Program-made: the position numbers and the translations under genes
Shown: one piece after another, positions 1-9,900 of the stretch
Layout: each line of letters begins with the position of its first letter
How positions within the stretch are numbered: position 1 is the first letter of the stretch
The notes under the pieces: generated by a model
What the model was told of the DNA's origin: nothing
The model's database searches: none
What the model saw: only the letters and a program-made list of their open reading frames with translations
Source of the DNA: Hyphomicrobiales bacterium
GTDB taxonomy: Bacteria > Pseudomonadota > Alphaproteobacteria > Rhizobiales > Rhizobiaceae
Assembly: GCA_003577315.1 (NCBI GenBank)
Contig: QEVK01000008.1
Coordinates: 62,001-126,000, forward strand
Direction of reading: 5' to 3'
DNA: 64,000 nt

Positions 1-49
1 GGGCGCAGGCGGCGAGCAGCAGGAGGATGGCGGCGAGGGCGCGTCTCAT
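1..49 (-). CDS. ccmH: CcmH/CycL, cytochrome c maturation protein (5' end only)
   Basis: Only the first 16 codons lie in the window. They read MRRALAAILLLLAACA, a signal-peptide-like start with a hydrophobic core, as expected for CcmH, the periplasmic thiol-disulfide protein that keeps apocytochrome c reduced for haem ligation. The ATG overlaps the ccmF stop codon in an ATGA arrangement, and ccmI-ccmE-ccmF-ccmH is the standard rhizobial order (cycHJKL). The identification rests mainly on this context because the diagnostic CxxC motif is outside the window. Confidence 0.6.
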   Translation of the reverse strand, partial: MRRALAAILLLLAACA

Positions 50-2037
50 TCGGCCGGCGCCTCAGCGGATCGCGCCGGCCGGGCGCGTCGGCGCGACGGC
101 GCGCCGACGCGCAGGCGCCGGTCGAGCAGCGAGATCGTTCCGCCGGCCATCATCACCAGCCCGCCGATCCAGATCAGCAGCACCTGCGGCTTCCACCACG
201 CCCGCACCACCACCCCGTCGTTGGCGGTGGCGTCGCCGAGCGCGACATAGAGCTGGCTGAAGCCGCGCGTGGCGATGCCGGCCTCGGTGGTCGGCATCTG
301 GCGCGCGGTATAGAGGCGCTTGGACGAGACGATCTCGCCGGCGCGCACGCCGCCGCTGAAATAGGTGAAGCGGCCCTGCTCCTCGGTGAAGTTCGGTCCG
401 CGATGCGGCACGAGCCCCTCGAAGCGCAGCGTGTAGCCGGCGATCTCCACGGTGTCGCCGGGGCGCATGACCTCGATACGCTCGACCTCCAGAGAGGTGA
501 CCGCGACGATGCCGAGCACGCTCAGCCCCAGCCCGAAATGGGCGGCGGCGGTGCCGAAGATCGAACGCGACAGGCCCTTGAGCCGGCGCCAGACGACCGC
601 CGGCCTTTCCTTGCCGACGCCGGCCTTGACGGCGAGATCGGTCAACGCGCCGAGCATCAGCCAGGCGGCAAGGCCGATGCCCAGCGCGGCGAGCACGCCC
701 GCGCCGTCGACGAAGAACCACACCAGCGCGACCGCGAGCAGCGCGCAGCCGAGCGCGGCATGGAGGCGCTGCGAGACCGCCCACAGGTCGCCGCGCTTCC
801 AGGCGAGCAGCGGCCCGAACGGCACCGCGAGCAGGAGCGGCACGGCAAGCGGGATGAAGGTCAGGTTGAAGAACGGCGCGCCGACGGAGATCTTGTCGCC
901 CGTCACCGCCTCGACCAGCAGCGGATAGAGCGTGCCGGTCAGCACCGTCGCCGCCGCCGTGGTCAGGAACAGGTTGTTCAGCACCAGCGCGCCCTCGCGC
1001 GAGACGGGGTGGAACAGGCCGCCCTGGGAGAGCGTCGAGGCGCGCAGCGCGAACAGCGACAGCGAGCCGCCGATGAAGAAGACGAGGATGAGAAGGATGA
1101 ACAGGCCGCGCGCCGGGTCGGTGGCGAAGGCGTGGACCGAGGTCAGCACGCCGGAGCGCACCAGGAAGGTGCCGAGCAGCGACAGCGAGAAGGTGAGGAT
1201 GGCGAGCAGCAGCGTCCAGATCTTCAGGGCGGAGCGCTTCTCCATCACGATGGCCGAGTGCAGCAGCGCCGTGCCCGACAGCCACGGCAGGAACGAGGCG
1301 TTCTCGACCGGGTCCCAGAACCACCAGCCGCCCCAGCCGAGCTCGTAATAGGCCCAGTAGGAGCCCATGGCGATGCCGCCGGTCAGGAAGACCCAGGCGG
1401 CCAGCGTCCACGGCCGCACCCAGCGCGCCCAGGCCGCGTCGATGCGGCCCTCGATCAGCGCCGCGACCGCGAAGGAGAAGCAGACCGAGAACCCGACATA
1501 GCCGAGATAGAGCAGCGGCGGATGCAGCGCCAGCCCGATGTCCTGGAGGATCGGGTTCAGATCCCTGCCTTCGAGCGGCGCGGGGTCGAGCCGCGCGAAC
1601 GGGTTGGAGGTGGCGAGGATGAACAGCAGGAACGCCGCGCCCACCAGCCCCTGCACGACAAGCACGTTGGCGCGCAGCGAGGCCGGGAGATTCGTGCCGA
1701 ACCACGCCACCAGCGCGCCGAAGAAGGCGAGGATCAGCACCCACAACAGCATCGAGCCCTCGTGGTTGCCCCACACGCCGGTGACCTTGTAGAGCAGCGG
1801 CTTCGCCGAGTGCGAGTTCTCCCAGACATTGGCGACCGAGAAGTCGGACTGGACGTAGGCCGCCGTCAGCACGGCGAAGGACAGCGCCGTCAGCGCGAAC
1901 CCCGCGACGGCGGACGGCCCGGCGACGGCGACGAGCCGGGCCTCGCCCATGCGCGTGCCGGCGAGCGGCACGGCGAACTGCACGAGCGACAGCGCGAACG
2001 CCAGAACCAGTGAGAAATGTCCGATCTCGACGATCAT
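46..2037 (-). CDS. ccmF: Haem lyase CcmF/NrfE family, cytochrome c-type biogenesis protein
   Basis: A 663-residue polytopic inner-membrane protein of the usual CcmF length. CcmF takes haem from holo-CcmE and, with CcmH, ligates it to apocytochrome c in the periplasm. The protein has about 15 hydrophobic segments, the tryptophan-rich stretch WGGWWFWDPVENASFLPWL around residues 235-253 (the WWD haem-handling signature) and conserved histidines in the flanking loops. It lies 34 bp after ccmE and overlaps ccmH by 4 bp, so the four ccm genes are almost certainly one operon. Family assignment is secure. Confidence 0.97.
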   Translation of the reverse strand: MIVEIGHFSLVLAFALSLVQFAVPLAGTRMGEARLVAVAGPSAVAGFALTALSFAVLTAAYVQSDFSVANVWENSHSAKPLLYKVTGVWGNHEGSMLLWVLILAFFGALVAWFGTNLPASLRANVLVVQGLVGAAFLLFILATSNPFARLDPAPLEGRDLNPILQDIGLALHPPLLYLGYVGFSVCFSFAVAALIEGRIDAAWARWVRPWTLAAWVFLTGGIAMGSYWAYYELGWGGWWFWDPVENASFLPWLSGTALLHSAIVMEKRSALKIWTLLLAILTFSLSLLGTFLVRSGVLTSVHAFATDPARGLFILLILVFFIGGSLSLFALRASTLSQGGLFHPVSREGALVLNNLFLTTAAATVLTGTLYPLLVEAVTGDKISVGAPFFNLTFIPLAVPLLLAVPFGPLLAWKRGDLWAVSQRLHAALGCALLAVALVWFFVDGAGVLAALGIGLAAWLMLGALTDLAVKAGVGKERPAVVWRRLKGLSRSIFGTAAAHFGLGLSVLGIVAVTSLEVERIEVMRPGDTVEIAGYTLRFEGLVPHRGPNFTEEQGRFTYFSGGVRAGEIVSSKRLYTARQMPTTEAGIATRGFSQLYVALGDATANDGVVVRAWWKPQVLLIWIGGLVMMAGGTISLLDRRLRVGAPSRRRARPARSAEAPAE

Positions 2038-2071
2038 CGCGTCGCTCCGCCGCCGCTTCCTTCCGCCCGCG

Positions 2072-2509
2072 TCACTGCGCGTGCTGCCACAGGCCGGTCT
2101 CCTTCAGGCCGTCGGCCACTTCCTTGGGCATATAGTTCTCGTCGTGCTTGGCAAGCACGCTGTCGGCCACGAACACGCCGTCGGGGCGGAAGACGCCCTC
2201 GGTGACGATGCCCTGCTCCTCGCGGAACAGGTCGGGCAGGATGCCGCTATAGGCGACCCGGACCGAATGCACCTGGTCGGTGACGGCGAAGGCGATCTCG
2301 GTGCCGGCGCCGCGCACCACGGTGCCCTTCTCGACCAGCCCGCCGAGCCGGATGCGCTGCCCCGGCTCCACGGAGGCCGTCTGAAGGTCCGCCGGCATGT
2401 AGAAATACGATGTCTTCTGCCCCAGCGCGTAGAAGACGAGGCCGGAGGCGACGGCGAGGAAAGCCATCGCACCGCCGATCACCGAAAGCCGCTTCTGCTT
2501 GCGCGTCAT
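2072..2509 (-). CDS. ccmE: Periplasmic haem chaperone CcmE
   Basis: A 145-residue single-pass membrane protein. CcmE binds haem covalently in the periplasm and passes it to CcmF. The N-terminus (MTRKQKRL) is followed by a transmembrane helix at about residues 9-28 and an OB-fold domain. The signature [10 protein letters not shown] near residue 120 contains the haem-attaching histidine and the conserved tyrosine. The ATG at 2509 is chosen over an upstream extension because it gives the normal family length and lies 5 bp after the ccmI stop, as expected for a coupled operon. Confidence 0.96.
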   Translation of the reverse strand: MTRKQKRLSVIGGAMAFLAVASGLVFYALGQKTSYFYMPADLQTASVEPGQRIRLGGLVEKGTVVRGAGTEIAFAVTDQVHSVRVAYSGILPDLFREEQGIVTEGVFRPDGVFVADSVLAKHDENYMPKEVADGLKETGLWQHAQ

Positions 2510-2514
2510 GGCGC

Positions 2515-3636
2515 CTACTCCTTCGCGTTCACGCCGAGCCCGGCCGCGAACTCCCGCAACCCGGCCGCCGCCTCGCTGCCGGCGCCGAGCGCGTCGATCC
2601 CGCGCGCCAGCGCGTCGGCCGCCTCGTCTGGCTTGCGCAGCACGACATAGGAGCGCACCAGCCGCTGCCAGCCTGCCGCATCGCCGGGATTCTCGCGCAG
2701 CCGCCGGTCGAGGCCCGCCACCATCTCGCCGATCATCTCGGCCTGGTCCTTGTCCGAGATCAAACCGCCGGCATCGGCATCGGAGCCGCCTCCAGGCGAA
2801 CCGGCCTGCGGCCCGCCCTCGAGGTCGGAAATGGCCTTGGCGATCGTCGCCCGCCACGGCGAGGCTTCGGGAAGGTCGGCCAGGATGGCGCGGAACGCGC
2901 CCGCCGCCTCGTCGCCGCGACCCTCCTGGGCGAGAGCGGCAGCCATGAGGAAGCGCGCCTTGAGGTTCCTGGGCTCCAGCGCCAGCGCCCGCTCCAGGGC
3001 GGCCTTGGCCTCGGGCGTGATCGTGCCGCCGGCGGCCGAGGCGACGGCCTCGCCGAGCGCGACCTCGCGCGCCGCCGTCGAGCCGAGCAGCCGGATGGCG
3101 TGGCCCCAGGCGGTGGCGGCGTCGTCGAAACGGCCGATGCGGTGGTAGATCGGCGCCAGCACCTCCCAGCCGCGCCCGTCTTCCGGGTTGGCCGCGAGAT
3201 GGCGCTCGGCGCGCGCCACCAGCTCGAACACCGTGTTCTCGGCCGGGTTGCGGTCGAGCCGGGCGGCCAGCGGCTGCGCCGGCAGGTTCGGCGAGCCGAT
3301 CGCGGCATAGATGCCCCAGCTCGCCAGCGGCACGGCAAGAACGGCGAGCGTGGCGACGATGCGCCCGGCCCGGCCGTTGCCGCGCGCGCCGGCGACGTCC
3401 GCCTTGCCGGCGGCCTTGAGGATGCGCCGGCCGATTTCGGCCCTGGCCTCTCCCGCCTCGGCGGCGTCGATGGCGCCGCGCGCGAGGTCCCGGTCGAGCT
3501 CGGCAAGCTGGTCCTGATAGACGGCGAGATCGGAATCGGCGCCGTCGGCGGCCCCGTCACGCCGCCGCGCCAGCGGCAGAAGCACCGCCAGGCAGGCGAG
3601 AAGCGTCAGCAATGCGGCTGTGATCCAGAAGGGCAT
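2515..3636 (-). CDS. ccmI: CcmI/CycH, apocytochrome c chaperone with TPR domain
   Basis: A 373-residue protein with two N-terminal membrane helices (about residues 5-24 and 95-115) enclosing a cytoplasmic loop, then a periplasmic TPR region rich in alanine and leucine. In alphaproteobacteria CcmI (CycH) presents apocytochrome c to the CcmF/CcmH ligase. It is the first gene of the ccmI-E-F-H operon. The proteins of this family vary in sequence; the domain layout and operon position carry the call. Confidence 0.93.
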   Translation of the reverse strand: MPFWITAALLTLLACLAVLLPLARRRDGAADGADSDLAVYQDQLAELDRDLARGAIDAAEAGEARAEIGRRILKAAGKADVAGARGNGRAGRIVATLAVLAVPLASWGIYAAIGSPNLPAQPLAARLDRNPAENTVFELVARAERHLAANPEDGRGWEVLAPIYHRIGRFDDAATAWGHAIRLLGSTAAREVALGEAVASAAGGTITPEAKAALERALALEPRNLKARFLMAAALAQEGRGDEAAGAFRAILADLPEASPWRATIAKAISDLEGGPQAGSPGGGSDADAGGLISDKDQAEMIGEMVAGLDRRLRENPGDAAGWQRLVRSYVVLRKPDEAADALARGIDALGAGSEAAAGLREFAAGLGVNAKE

Positions 3637-3711
3637 GGCTACCAGATAGTCGCTCCGTCACTCCGTGCCAATGACGAATGACTGCGGCTTTTTGGCGGTC
3701 TTCGCGCGCGT

Positions 3712-4158
3712 CTACGCCAGCGGCGTCCAGCTCCCGTCGGTGTTGCGGCAGGCGGTGCCGCGCGCGGTGCGCGCGCGCCGCTCGACGTGGATCGTGTGCG
3801 TGTACTGGCGGCAATCCTGCGAGCCGACGCGATAGGGAGAGCCCGCGACGACCTCGCCATGGCGGCTGCTTCCGGGCTTGCCCCAGGCGACGCCCTGGCC
3901 GGCGGGCGTATATTCGAGCGCCCTGTACTCCGCCTCCAGCGCGCGGCGGCGGTCGCGCGAATCGAGATCGGCGCCGATCGCGCCGCCGACCAGGCCGCCG
4001 GCCATGGCCTCGACGATGGCCGCGCCCACGCGCGGCCCGGCGGGGCGCGCCGCGCCGGAGAACGCCTGCGCGGCGGGGTCGCCGGCGCCCGGCCCCGTGG
4101 TCGAGCACGCCGACAGCGCCAATGATGCCGCAATCGCCGCCGCAATCTTCCAGCTCAT
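3712..4158 (-). CDS. 17 kDa surface antigen-like outer-membrane lipoprotein with glycine-zipper segment
   Basis: A 148-residue protein starting MSWKIAAAIAASLALSACSTT. LSAC is a lipobox, so the mature protein should begin with a lipid-modified cysteine at residue 18. A glycine-zipper-like hydrophobic stretch (MAGGLVGGAIGADLD) follows around residues 50-65. The C-terminal half, with the YTPAGQGVAW-type segment and conserved cysteines in QDCRQYT and TACRNTDGSW, matches the Rickettsia 17 kDa antigen family found widely in rhizobia. The function of this family is unknown. The start was chosen for the signal peptide; a longer frame reaches 4263 but lacks one. Confidence 0.85.
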   Translation of the reverse strand: MSWKIAAAIAASLALSACSTTGPGAGDPAAQAFSGAARPAGPRVGAAIVEAMAGGLVGGAIGADLDSRDRRRALEAEYRALEYTPAGQGVAWGKPGSSRHGEVVAGSPYRVGSQDCRQYTHTIHVERRARTARGTACRNTDGSWTPLA

Positions 4159-4270
4159 CGTCCGCACAGCTCCCCGTTCGCCTTCGCCAACAATTTCCCC
4201 GCCCGCCTTTGGTTCCCCACCTGTCGCGCCCGACTTTGGCGCAGTCATGACATCGGACAGCAATACTGCC

Positions 4271-5683
4271 TCATTCCTGCGCCCGTCGCAGCGTCACGGT
4301 CGCCCTGAGGCCGCCGAGGCCGGAACGGCCGAGGCCGAGGCTGCCGCCATACTCCCTGACGAGGTCGGCGACGATGGCCAGTCCCAGCCCGGTTCCGGGC
4401 TTGGTCTCGTCGAGCCGGCGGCCGCGCGTCAGCGCCTCGCGGGTCCGTTCCTCGGGAATGCCGGGACCGTCGTCCTCGATGACGAGGCTGAAGCTGCGCG
4501 GCTGGCCGTCGTCCTCGTGCGCGGTCACGCTCACGGCGACGGCACCGCGCGCCCATTTCATCGCGTTCTCGAGCAGGTTGCCGGCGATCTCCTCGAAATC
4601 CTCCTTCTCGCCGGCGAACACGATGTCCTCGTCCGGCATCGCCAGCGTCAGCCTGGTGCCTGGATTGAGCTTGGCCATCACGCGCACCATGCGCTCCAGC
4701 GTCGCGCCCACCGGCGTGCGGAAGACGATGGTGTCGCGCTGGGCGGCCATGCGCGCGCGCTGGAGATAGTGCTCGACCTGCTGGCGCATCGCCGCCGCCT
4801 GGTCGGCGATCAGCGTGCCCTTGGCGCCGCCGATGGAGCGCGCCTCGTTGGTGAGCACCGCAAGCGGCGTCTTCAGCGAATGGGCGAGGTTGCCGACCTG
4901 CGTGCGCGAGCGCTCGACGATGCGGCGGTTGCTTTCGATCAGCGCGTTGGTCTCGGCGGCGAGCGGCGCGATCTCGCGCGGGAAATCGCCGTCGAGCCGC
5001 TGCGCCGCGCCGGTCCTGATCTCGGCCAGCGAACGGCGCACGCGCCGCAGCGGCCCGAGCCCGATCAGGATGGCGAGCGCGTTGATGGCGATCATGCCGG
5101 CGCCGAACAGCGACAGGTAGAGATAGAGCTTGCGCTCGAACTCGGCGATGTCGGCTTCCAGCTCGGTGCGGTTGCCCATGACGCGGAAGCGCGCCACGCG
5201 GTTGTCGGCGTCGAGCGCGAACTCGCTCTCGAACACCTCGATGACCTCGCCGGCCAGCCCCTCGGTGACGTAGCTGCGCTGGAACTGCGCGCTGAAGGGA
5301 ACCTCGCGCGGCGGCGGCGAGGCGATCGGCTCGACCAGCGACAGCGAGGCCAGTTGCCCCGAAACGCCCGACACCGGCTCGACCGCCCAGTACCAGCCCG
5401 AGCGCGGCACGGTGAAGCGCAGGTCGCCGAGATTGGGCGCGCCCTCCAGCACGCCCTCCTCGCCGACGCCGACGGAGCTGATGAGGTTGAAGAGATGCGC
5501 GGTGAGAAGGCTCTCGAAGCCGCGCTCGCTCGCCTGCCTGAACAGCGTCGAGATGATGGTGGCGATGACGACGAGCGCCACCAGCGCCCACACCGTCGAG
5601 AAGGCGACGACGCGGAAGGCGAGCGAATTGGCCCGCCGCCCGAGCGCGGAGACGAGACGCCTGCCGGTCAGGGTCGCGGCCAT
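4271..5683 (-). CDS. feuQ: Sensor histidine kinase FeuQ-like (PhoQ type)
   Basis: A 470-residue inner-membrane kinase. Transmembrane helices at about 24-48 and 188-209 flank a periplasmic sensor domain of about 140 residues. A HAMP-like linker is followed by the dimerisation helix with the phosphorylated histidine in LAHSLKTPL (His268), and an ATPase domain with N (LLENAMKWA), G1 (DDGPGIPEE) and G2 (GTGLGLAIV) boxes. HSLKTPL is the PhoQ-type H-box. FeuQ with FeuP controls osmoregulated cyclic glucan export and symbiosis genes in Sinorhizobium. The gene lies 10 bp after feuP, and feuN is upstream, which supports the FeuQ name. Confidence 0.88.
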   Translation of the reverse strand: MAATLTGRRLVSALGRRANSLAFRVVAFSTVWALVALVVIATIISTLFRQASERGFESLLTAHLFNLISSVGVGEEGVLEGAPNLGDLRFTVPRSGWYWAVEPVSGVSGQLASLSLVEPIASPPPREVPFSAQFQRSYVTEGLAGEVIEVFESEFALDADNRVARFRVMGNRTELEADIAEFERKLYLYLSLFGAGMIAINALAILIGLGPLRRVRRSLAEIRTGAAQRLDGDFPREIAPLAAETNALIESNRRIVERSRTQVGNLAHSLKTPLAVLTNEARSIGGAKGTLIADQAAAMRQQVEHYLQRARMAAQRDTIVFRTPVGATLERMVRVMAKLNPGTRLTLAMPDEDIVFAGEKEDFEEIAGNLLENAMKWARGAVAVSVTAHEDDGQPRSFSLVIEDDGPGIPEERTREALTRGRRLDETKPGTGLGLAIVADLVREYGGSLGLGRSGLGGLRATVTLRRAQE

Positions 5684-5693
5684 CGCCGGCCCT

Positions 5694-6359
5694 TCAATCC
5701 TGCGCCTCGCGGATGCGGTAGCCCATGCCGCGCACGGTCTCGATCAGGTCGATGCCCATCTTCTTGCGCAACCTGCCGACGAACACCTCGATGGTGTTGG
5801 AATCGCGGTCGAAGTCCTGGTCGTAGAGATGCTCGACCAGCTCCGTGCGCGACACCACCTGGCCCATGTGGTGCATGAGGTAGGCGAGCAGGCGGAACTC
5901 GTGCGAGGTCAGTTTCAGCGGCACGCCGTCGAGATCGGCCTTCGACGCCTTGGTGTCGAGCCGCAGCGGCCCGCAGATCAGCTCGGACGAGGCGTGGCCG
6001 GCCGCGCGCCGGATCAGCGCGCGCACGCGCGCCAGCACTTCCTCGATGTGGAACGGCTTGGTGACGTAGTCGTCGGCGCCGGCGTCGATGCCGGCCACCT
6101 TGTCGCTCCAGCGGTCGCGCGCCGTCAGCATCAGCACCGGCATCTTGCGCCCGTCGCGCCGCCACCGCTCGACCACGGAGATGCCGTCCATCTGCGGCAG
6201 GCCGATATCGAGGACGACGGCGTCGTAGGGTTCCGTGTCGCCGAGGAAGTGCCCCTCCTCGCCGTCATAGGCGCGGTCGACGACATAGCCGGCATCGGCG
6301 AGCGCGTCCGCGATCTGGCGATTGAGATCCTTGTCGTCCTCGACCACGAGTATGCGCAT
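5694..6359 (-). CDS. feuP: Response regulator FeuP-like, OmpR/PhoP family
   Basis: A 221-residue regulator with an N-terminal receiver domain and a C-terminal winged-helix DNA-binding domain. The phosphoacceptor is Asp51 in VVLDIGLPQMDG, the acidic pocket is EDD at residues 7-9, and the conserved lysine lies in VTKPFH. The C-terminal domain ends RGMGYRIREAQD, as is typical of OmpR-type regulators. It closely resembles rhizobial FeuP, including EEGHFLGDTEPYD. It lies between feuN and feuQ on the same strand and is likely co-transcribed with both. Confidence 0.92.
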   Translation of the reverse strand: MRILVVEDDKDLNRQIADALADAGYVVDRAYDGEEGHFLGDTEPYDAVVLDIGLPQMDGISVVERWRRDGRKMPVLMLTARDRWSDKVAGIDAGADDYVTKPFHIEEVLARVRALIRRAAGHASSELICGPLRLDTKASKADLDGVPLKLTSHEFRLLAYLMHHMGQVVSRTELVEHLYDQDFDRDSNTIEVFVGRLRKKMGIDLIETVRGMGYRIREAQD

Positions 6360-6415
6360 GCTTCATCCGCCCTTCGACCGGCTTCGTTTCACTATGCCCG
6401 GATTCTGCGATCCCG

Positions 6416-6670
6416 TCAGCCGGCGGGAACGACGATCTCGTTGCGCCGCGGCCGCTGGCCGTCCTTGGCCGGCATCAGCACCACGATGACGCAGACCTGC
6501 TGGCCGCCGCGCACCTCCGGCGTCGCCCGCGCGAGCTGGCCGCCGGCCTGCGCGGCATATTGCTGGCCGATCGCGTGGCAGTCGGGCGCAGCAGTCGCCG
6601 GCAAGGCCAGCGGACCGGCCAGCAGCAGGCTGGCAGGAAGCGCATGCAGGAATGAGCGGAGCGTTTTCAT
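6416..6670 (-). CDS. feuN: FeuN-like small periplasmic modulator of FeuQ
   Basis: An 84-residue protein with a clear signal peptide (hydrophobic LPASLLLAGPLALP, cleavage probably after ATAA) and two cysteines in the mature part (PDCHAIG and QQVCVIV). In Sinorhizobium meliloti a periplasmic protein of almost the same size, FeuN, is encoded just upstream of feuP and restrains FeuQ; it is essential because of this. Here the gene lies 56 bp upstream of feuP on the same strand. The name is inferred from size, export signal and position, since such short proteins carry little diagnostic sequence. Confidence 0.72.
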   Translation of the reverse strand: MKTLRSFLHALPASLLLAGPLALPATAAPDCHAIGQQYAAQAGGQLARATPEVRGGQQVCVIVVLMPAKDGQRPRRNEIVVPAG

Positions 6671-6732
6671 GCAAGGGTTCTAGCGCAATGCTGCTGAACG
6701 CGAAATGAACAATCGCAAACGGGGCGGGCGCG

Positions 6733-6939
6733 CTATCCGATGCGGTCGCGCGCGGAGATCCGGCCGATGATGGCGACGACGCCGGCGACCGCCGCGACCG
6801 CCTGAAGGATGGCGTCGGGCAAAGCGGCGACATCCGAGGCGTCGAGCGGAAAGCCGACCGCATTGGCGAGCGTCGCGACCACGGCGATGGCCGAGGCCCA
6901 GATGGTGCGCGAAAGATACCACGGCTTGAACAGTTCCAT
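6733..6939 (-). CDS. Small holin-like membrane protein at the end of the GTA cluster
   Basis: A 68-residue protein starting MELFKPWYLSRTIWAS, with two hydrophobic segments (about residues 12-30 and 40-60) and a basic C-terminus. The WYLS-T-WAS start resembles small membrane proteins often found in phage lysis regions. A strong AAGGAGG ribosome-binding site precedes the ATG. It is the last gene on the GTA strand, 48 bp beyond gp15. A role in particle release is possible but is not shown by the sequence; RcGTA lysis genes are normally elsewhere in the genome. Confidence 0.6.
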   Translation of the reverse strand: MELFKPWYLSRTIWASAIAVVATLANAVGFPLDASDVAALPDAILQAVAAVAGVVAIIGRISARDRIG

Positions 6940-6987
6940 GATGCTTGCCTCCTTGGCTGGTTGGCTGGGGTCCGTTTCCGGTTCGGT

Positions 6988-9900
6988 TCAGTCGAGGACG
7001 AACGTCCTGCGCCCGGGCAGGCCGGCGCCCGCCGCGGTGCCGATCTGGCGCACCGTCACCTCGATCGCCGCCGGGCGCGCGGGAAAGTCGGCCGCGTGCT
7101 GCGCGGCGGCGTAGGTCCAGCGCGGCTCTGCCGTCTCGACCGTGCGCAGGGTGGAGCCGCCGGCCGGCGCGATCTCGATGCGATAGCGTTCGCTCTCCTC
7201 GCCGAGCGGAATGTCCTCGCCCAGCCAGGAATCGGCGTCGATGCGCCCGCGCCGCACCCAGTCGAGGGCCGCGTCGCCGTTTTCCCTGCGGGCAAGGCGC
7301 AGATGGACCGGCGACAGCGGCAGCAGCGCCCGCACGCCGCCGGCTGCCTGGAGGCCGATGAAGCTCGGCCCGCCGAAGTCCCTGCCCGCCGGCCCGATGC
7401 GCCAGTTGAGCGTCATGCCCGCCTGTCCCGGCGCCAGCCCCGCCTTGACGACGGCCTCGTCGATCAGCACGAACGGCGCACCCGGCGAGGCGCCCGCCGT
7501 CGCGGCGTCGCCGGTGCCGAGCTGGCCGCGCAGCAGCGTCGTCAGCCGCCACACCGAGGGCAGTACCTCGTCCGCGTTGCCGAACTGGACGACCTCCCAT
7601 TGGCCGTTGTCGGCGCGGATGGCGGCCGAGTTGGCGCCGTTCAGCAGCGCCGCCATCGACACGCTCGACAGCGCGCCGCCATAGAGCTCGACCGTGATCT
7701 CGCCGGCGCGGTCGATCCGTCCCTCGAAGCGGCCGGGCGTGGCGGAAAGCACCTTTCCCAGCGTCGCCTCCACCGGCACGGTGGCGACATGGGCGTAGCC
7801 CGCCTCCTCGGGCGAGGAGTAGACGAGCTGGCTGCGCCAGGGCCGCGCGAAGGCGGCGACCCGTAGCTGCTCGTGCGCGGCCTGCCCGCCGGGCAGCATC
7901 GGCAGGTCGACGAGCAGCGCGTGCGGCGCGCCGACCAGCAGCGGCTGCGCCGGCGTCGCAGCCATCCTGCCCGAGCGCCACGGCGTCGGCACGCAGCGCG
8001 CGATGCGCCGGGCGCTCGCCCGCCGCGTCAGGCCGATCTCGACCTCGGTGACGAGATATTCGCGCCCGCCGGCCTCGCCGGGCAGCGAAATGACAGCGCC
8101 CGGCGCAACCTCGACCTGCGCGGCCGGCACCGCGAAGCCCACGGTCTCGCGGGCGCTGCGCCGCCTCTGCGCCCAGTCCGCCAGCAGCGCCTCGGCTGCG
8201 CCCGGCTCCATGCATCCGGGAAACGACATCGTCTCGCCGCCGCCCGCCGCCCCGTCCGGCTGGGCGATGCGCGCCACGGCTGCCTGATAGTCGCGGAAGG
8301 GATCGACGAAGGCGAGCTCGATCTCGCGCGGCACGTCGCGGTCGGGCGCACGCGTGCGCTCGACCGTCGCCCCGTCATCCGCGACGACCAGCTCGGACAG
8401 CGCCACCGCTTCGGCGCCCGGCGCCAGCTCGTCGCACAGGACGAGCGCGCCGCTATCGTCGCGCACGGCGATGCCGCACAGGCCGGCCAGCGGCTCGAGC
8501 GCCGCGCGCGCCGTCGTCGGCGCGTCCACGACATAGCCCGCGACGCCGCCGCCCGCCTGCGTCGCGTCGATCCCGGCAAGGCCGTGATCCGCGAGGATCG
8601 CCCTGAACAGGTCGCCGGTCAGCGCGCCCGAAAGCCGGCCGTTCAGCCAGTGGCCGCGGTGCCAGTTGTCGCCGTCGCGCCACGTCCGCGTCATTGCCGG
8701 AAAGGCCGGAAACGGCCGGGCGTCCCACGCCCAGATGCAGATATGCCCGGGCCGCACCATCCGCTCGCCGTAGACCGGCGACAGCGGATTGGCCGCTCCG
8801 TCGAAATGCGGGCTGGCGGGGTCCCAGTGGTCGAAATGCGCTTCGAGGAAGCGCGCCTGCGCCAGATCGGAGCGCCCGCCAGACGAGAAGTAGGGTGCCG
8901 CGTCCTCCGACGACTTGGCGTCGGGGAACACGTTGGGCTGGTTCGGCCCCTTGTCGACGGCGGGGCAGCCCAGCTCGGTGAAGCGGATCGGCTTCGACCG
9001 CGGCTGCCAGGCCGTCGGCGCCGGCATCTCCACGCCGCCGATGCGGTCGAAATGCGGGTTGCTCCACCACGACACGATGTCCTTGTAGCGGAACACCCAG
9101 GGCTTGCCGTAGGCCCCGTCCGCGATCGGCGAGCGCGCGCGCGCCTGCCGCGCCGCCATGTCGGGATAGTACCAGTCGAAGCCTTCGCCAGCCGCCACCT
9201 GGCCGCGCAGCCCGTCCGGGTCGCAGGGGCCGCGAAAGCCGTCCGGGTTGCCGCCGGCATAGTCGCCGTCGCGCCAGTCGGCCAGCGGCATGTAGTTGTC
9301 GATGCCGACGCAGGTGACCGCCGGATGCGCCCACAGGGGGTCGAGGTGGAAGACCACGTCGCCGGAGCCGTCCGCCGGCTGGTGGCCGAAATACTCGCTC
9401 CAGTCGGCGCCGTAGGTGACGTCGGCGTGCGGGCCAAGGACGGCGCGCACGTCGCCGGCGAGCTGGCACAGCGCCTCGATGAAGGGGAACGCGCCCGCGT
9501 CGTCGCGCAGCGTCGTCAGCCCGCGCAGCTCCGAGCCGAGCAGGAAGGCGTCCACGCCGCCGGCCGCCGCCGCCAGATGCGCGTAGTGCAGGACGAAGCG
9601 GCGATAGCCCCAGTCGCCGGCAAAGCCGGAGAAGCCGACCTCGCCGCCGGCGACGGGGAAGTTGCCGGCCGCGGCGGCGCCGCAGAAGGCCACCACTTGC
9701 GCCCGCGCCGCCGCGGTCCTGTCGGCGCTGCCGGCCGCGCCCGGCGCCGGATGGCAGGTGATGCGCCCGCGCCAGGGAAAGGGCGGCTGCCCGGTCCCGC
9801 CATAGGGGTTGGCCAGCGCGTTGCCCGGGGCGATGTCCATCATCAGGAACGGATAGAGCGCGACCCGCAACCCCCTCCTCCTGATCTCGGCGATGCACTC

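Noticed and set aside
46..2013. Long open frames on the plus strand opposite ccmF and opposite most GTA genes, some over 1000 codons
   Set aside because: They are arginine-, glutamine- or proline-rich translations mirroring real genes in very GC-rich DNA, with no family resemblance.
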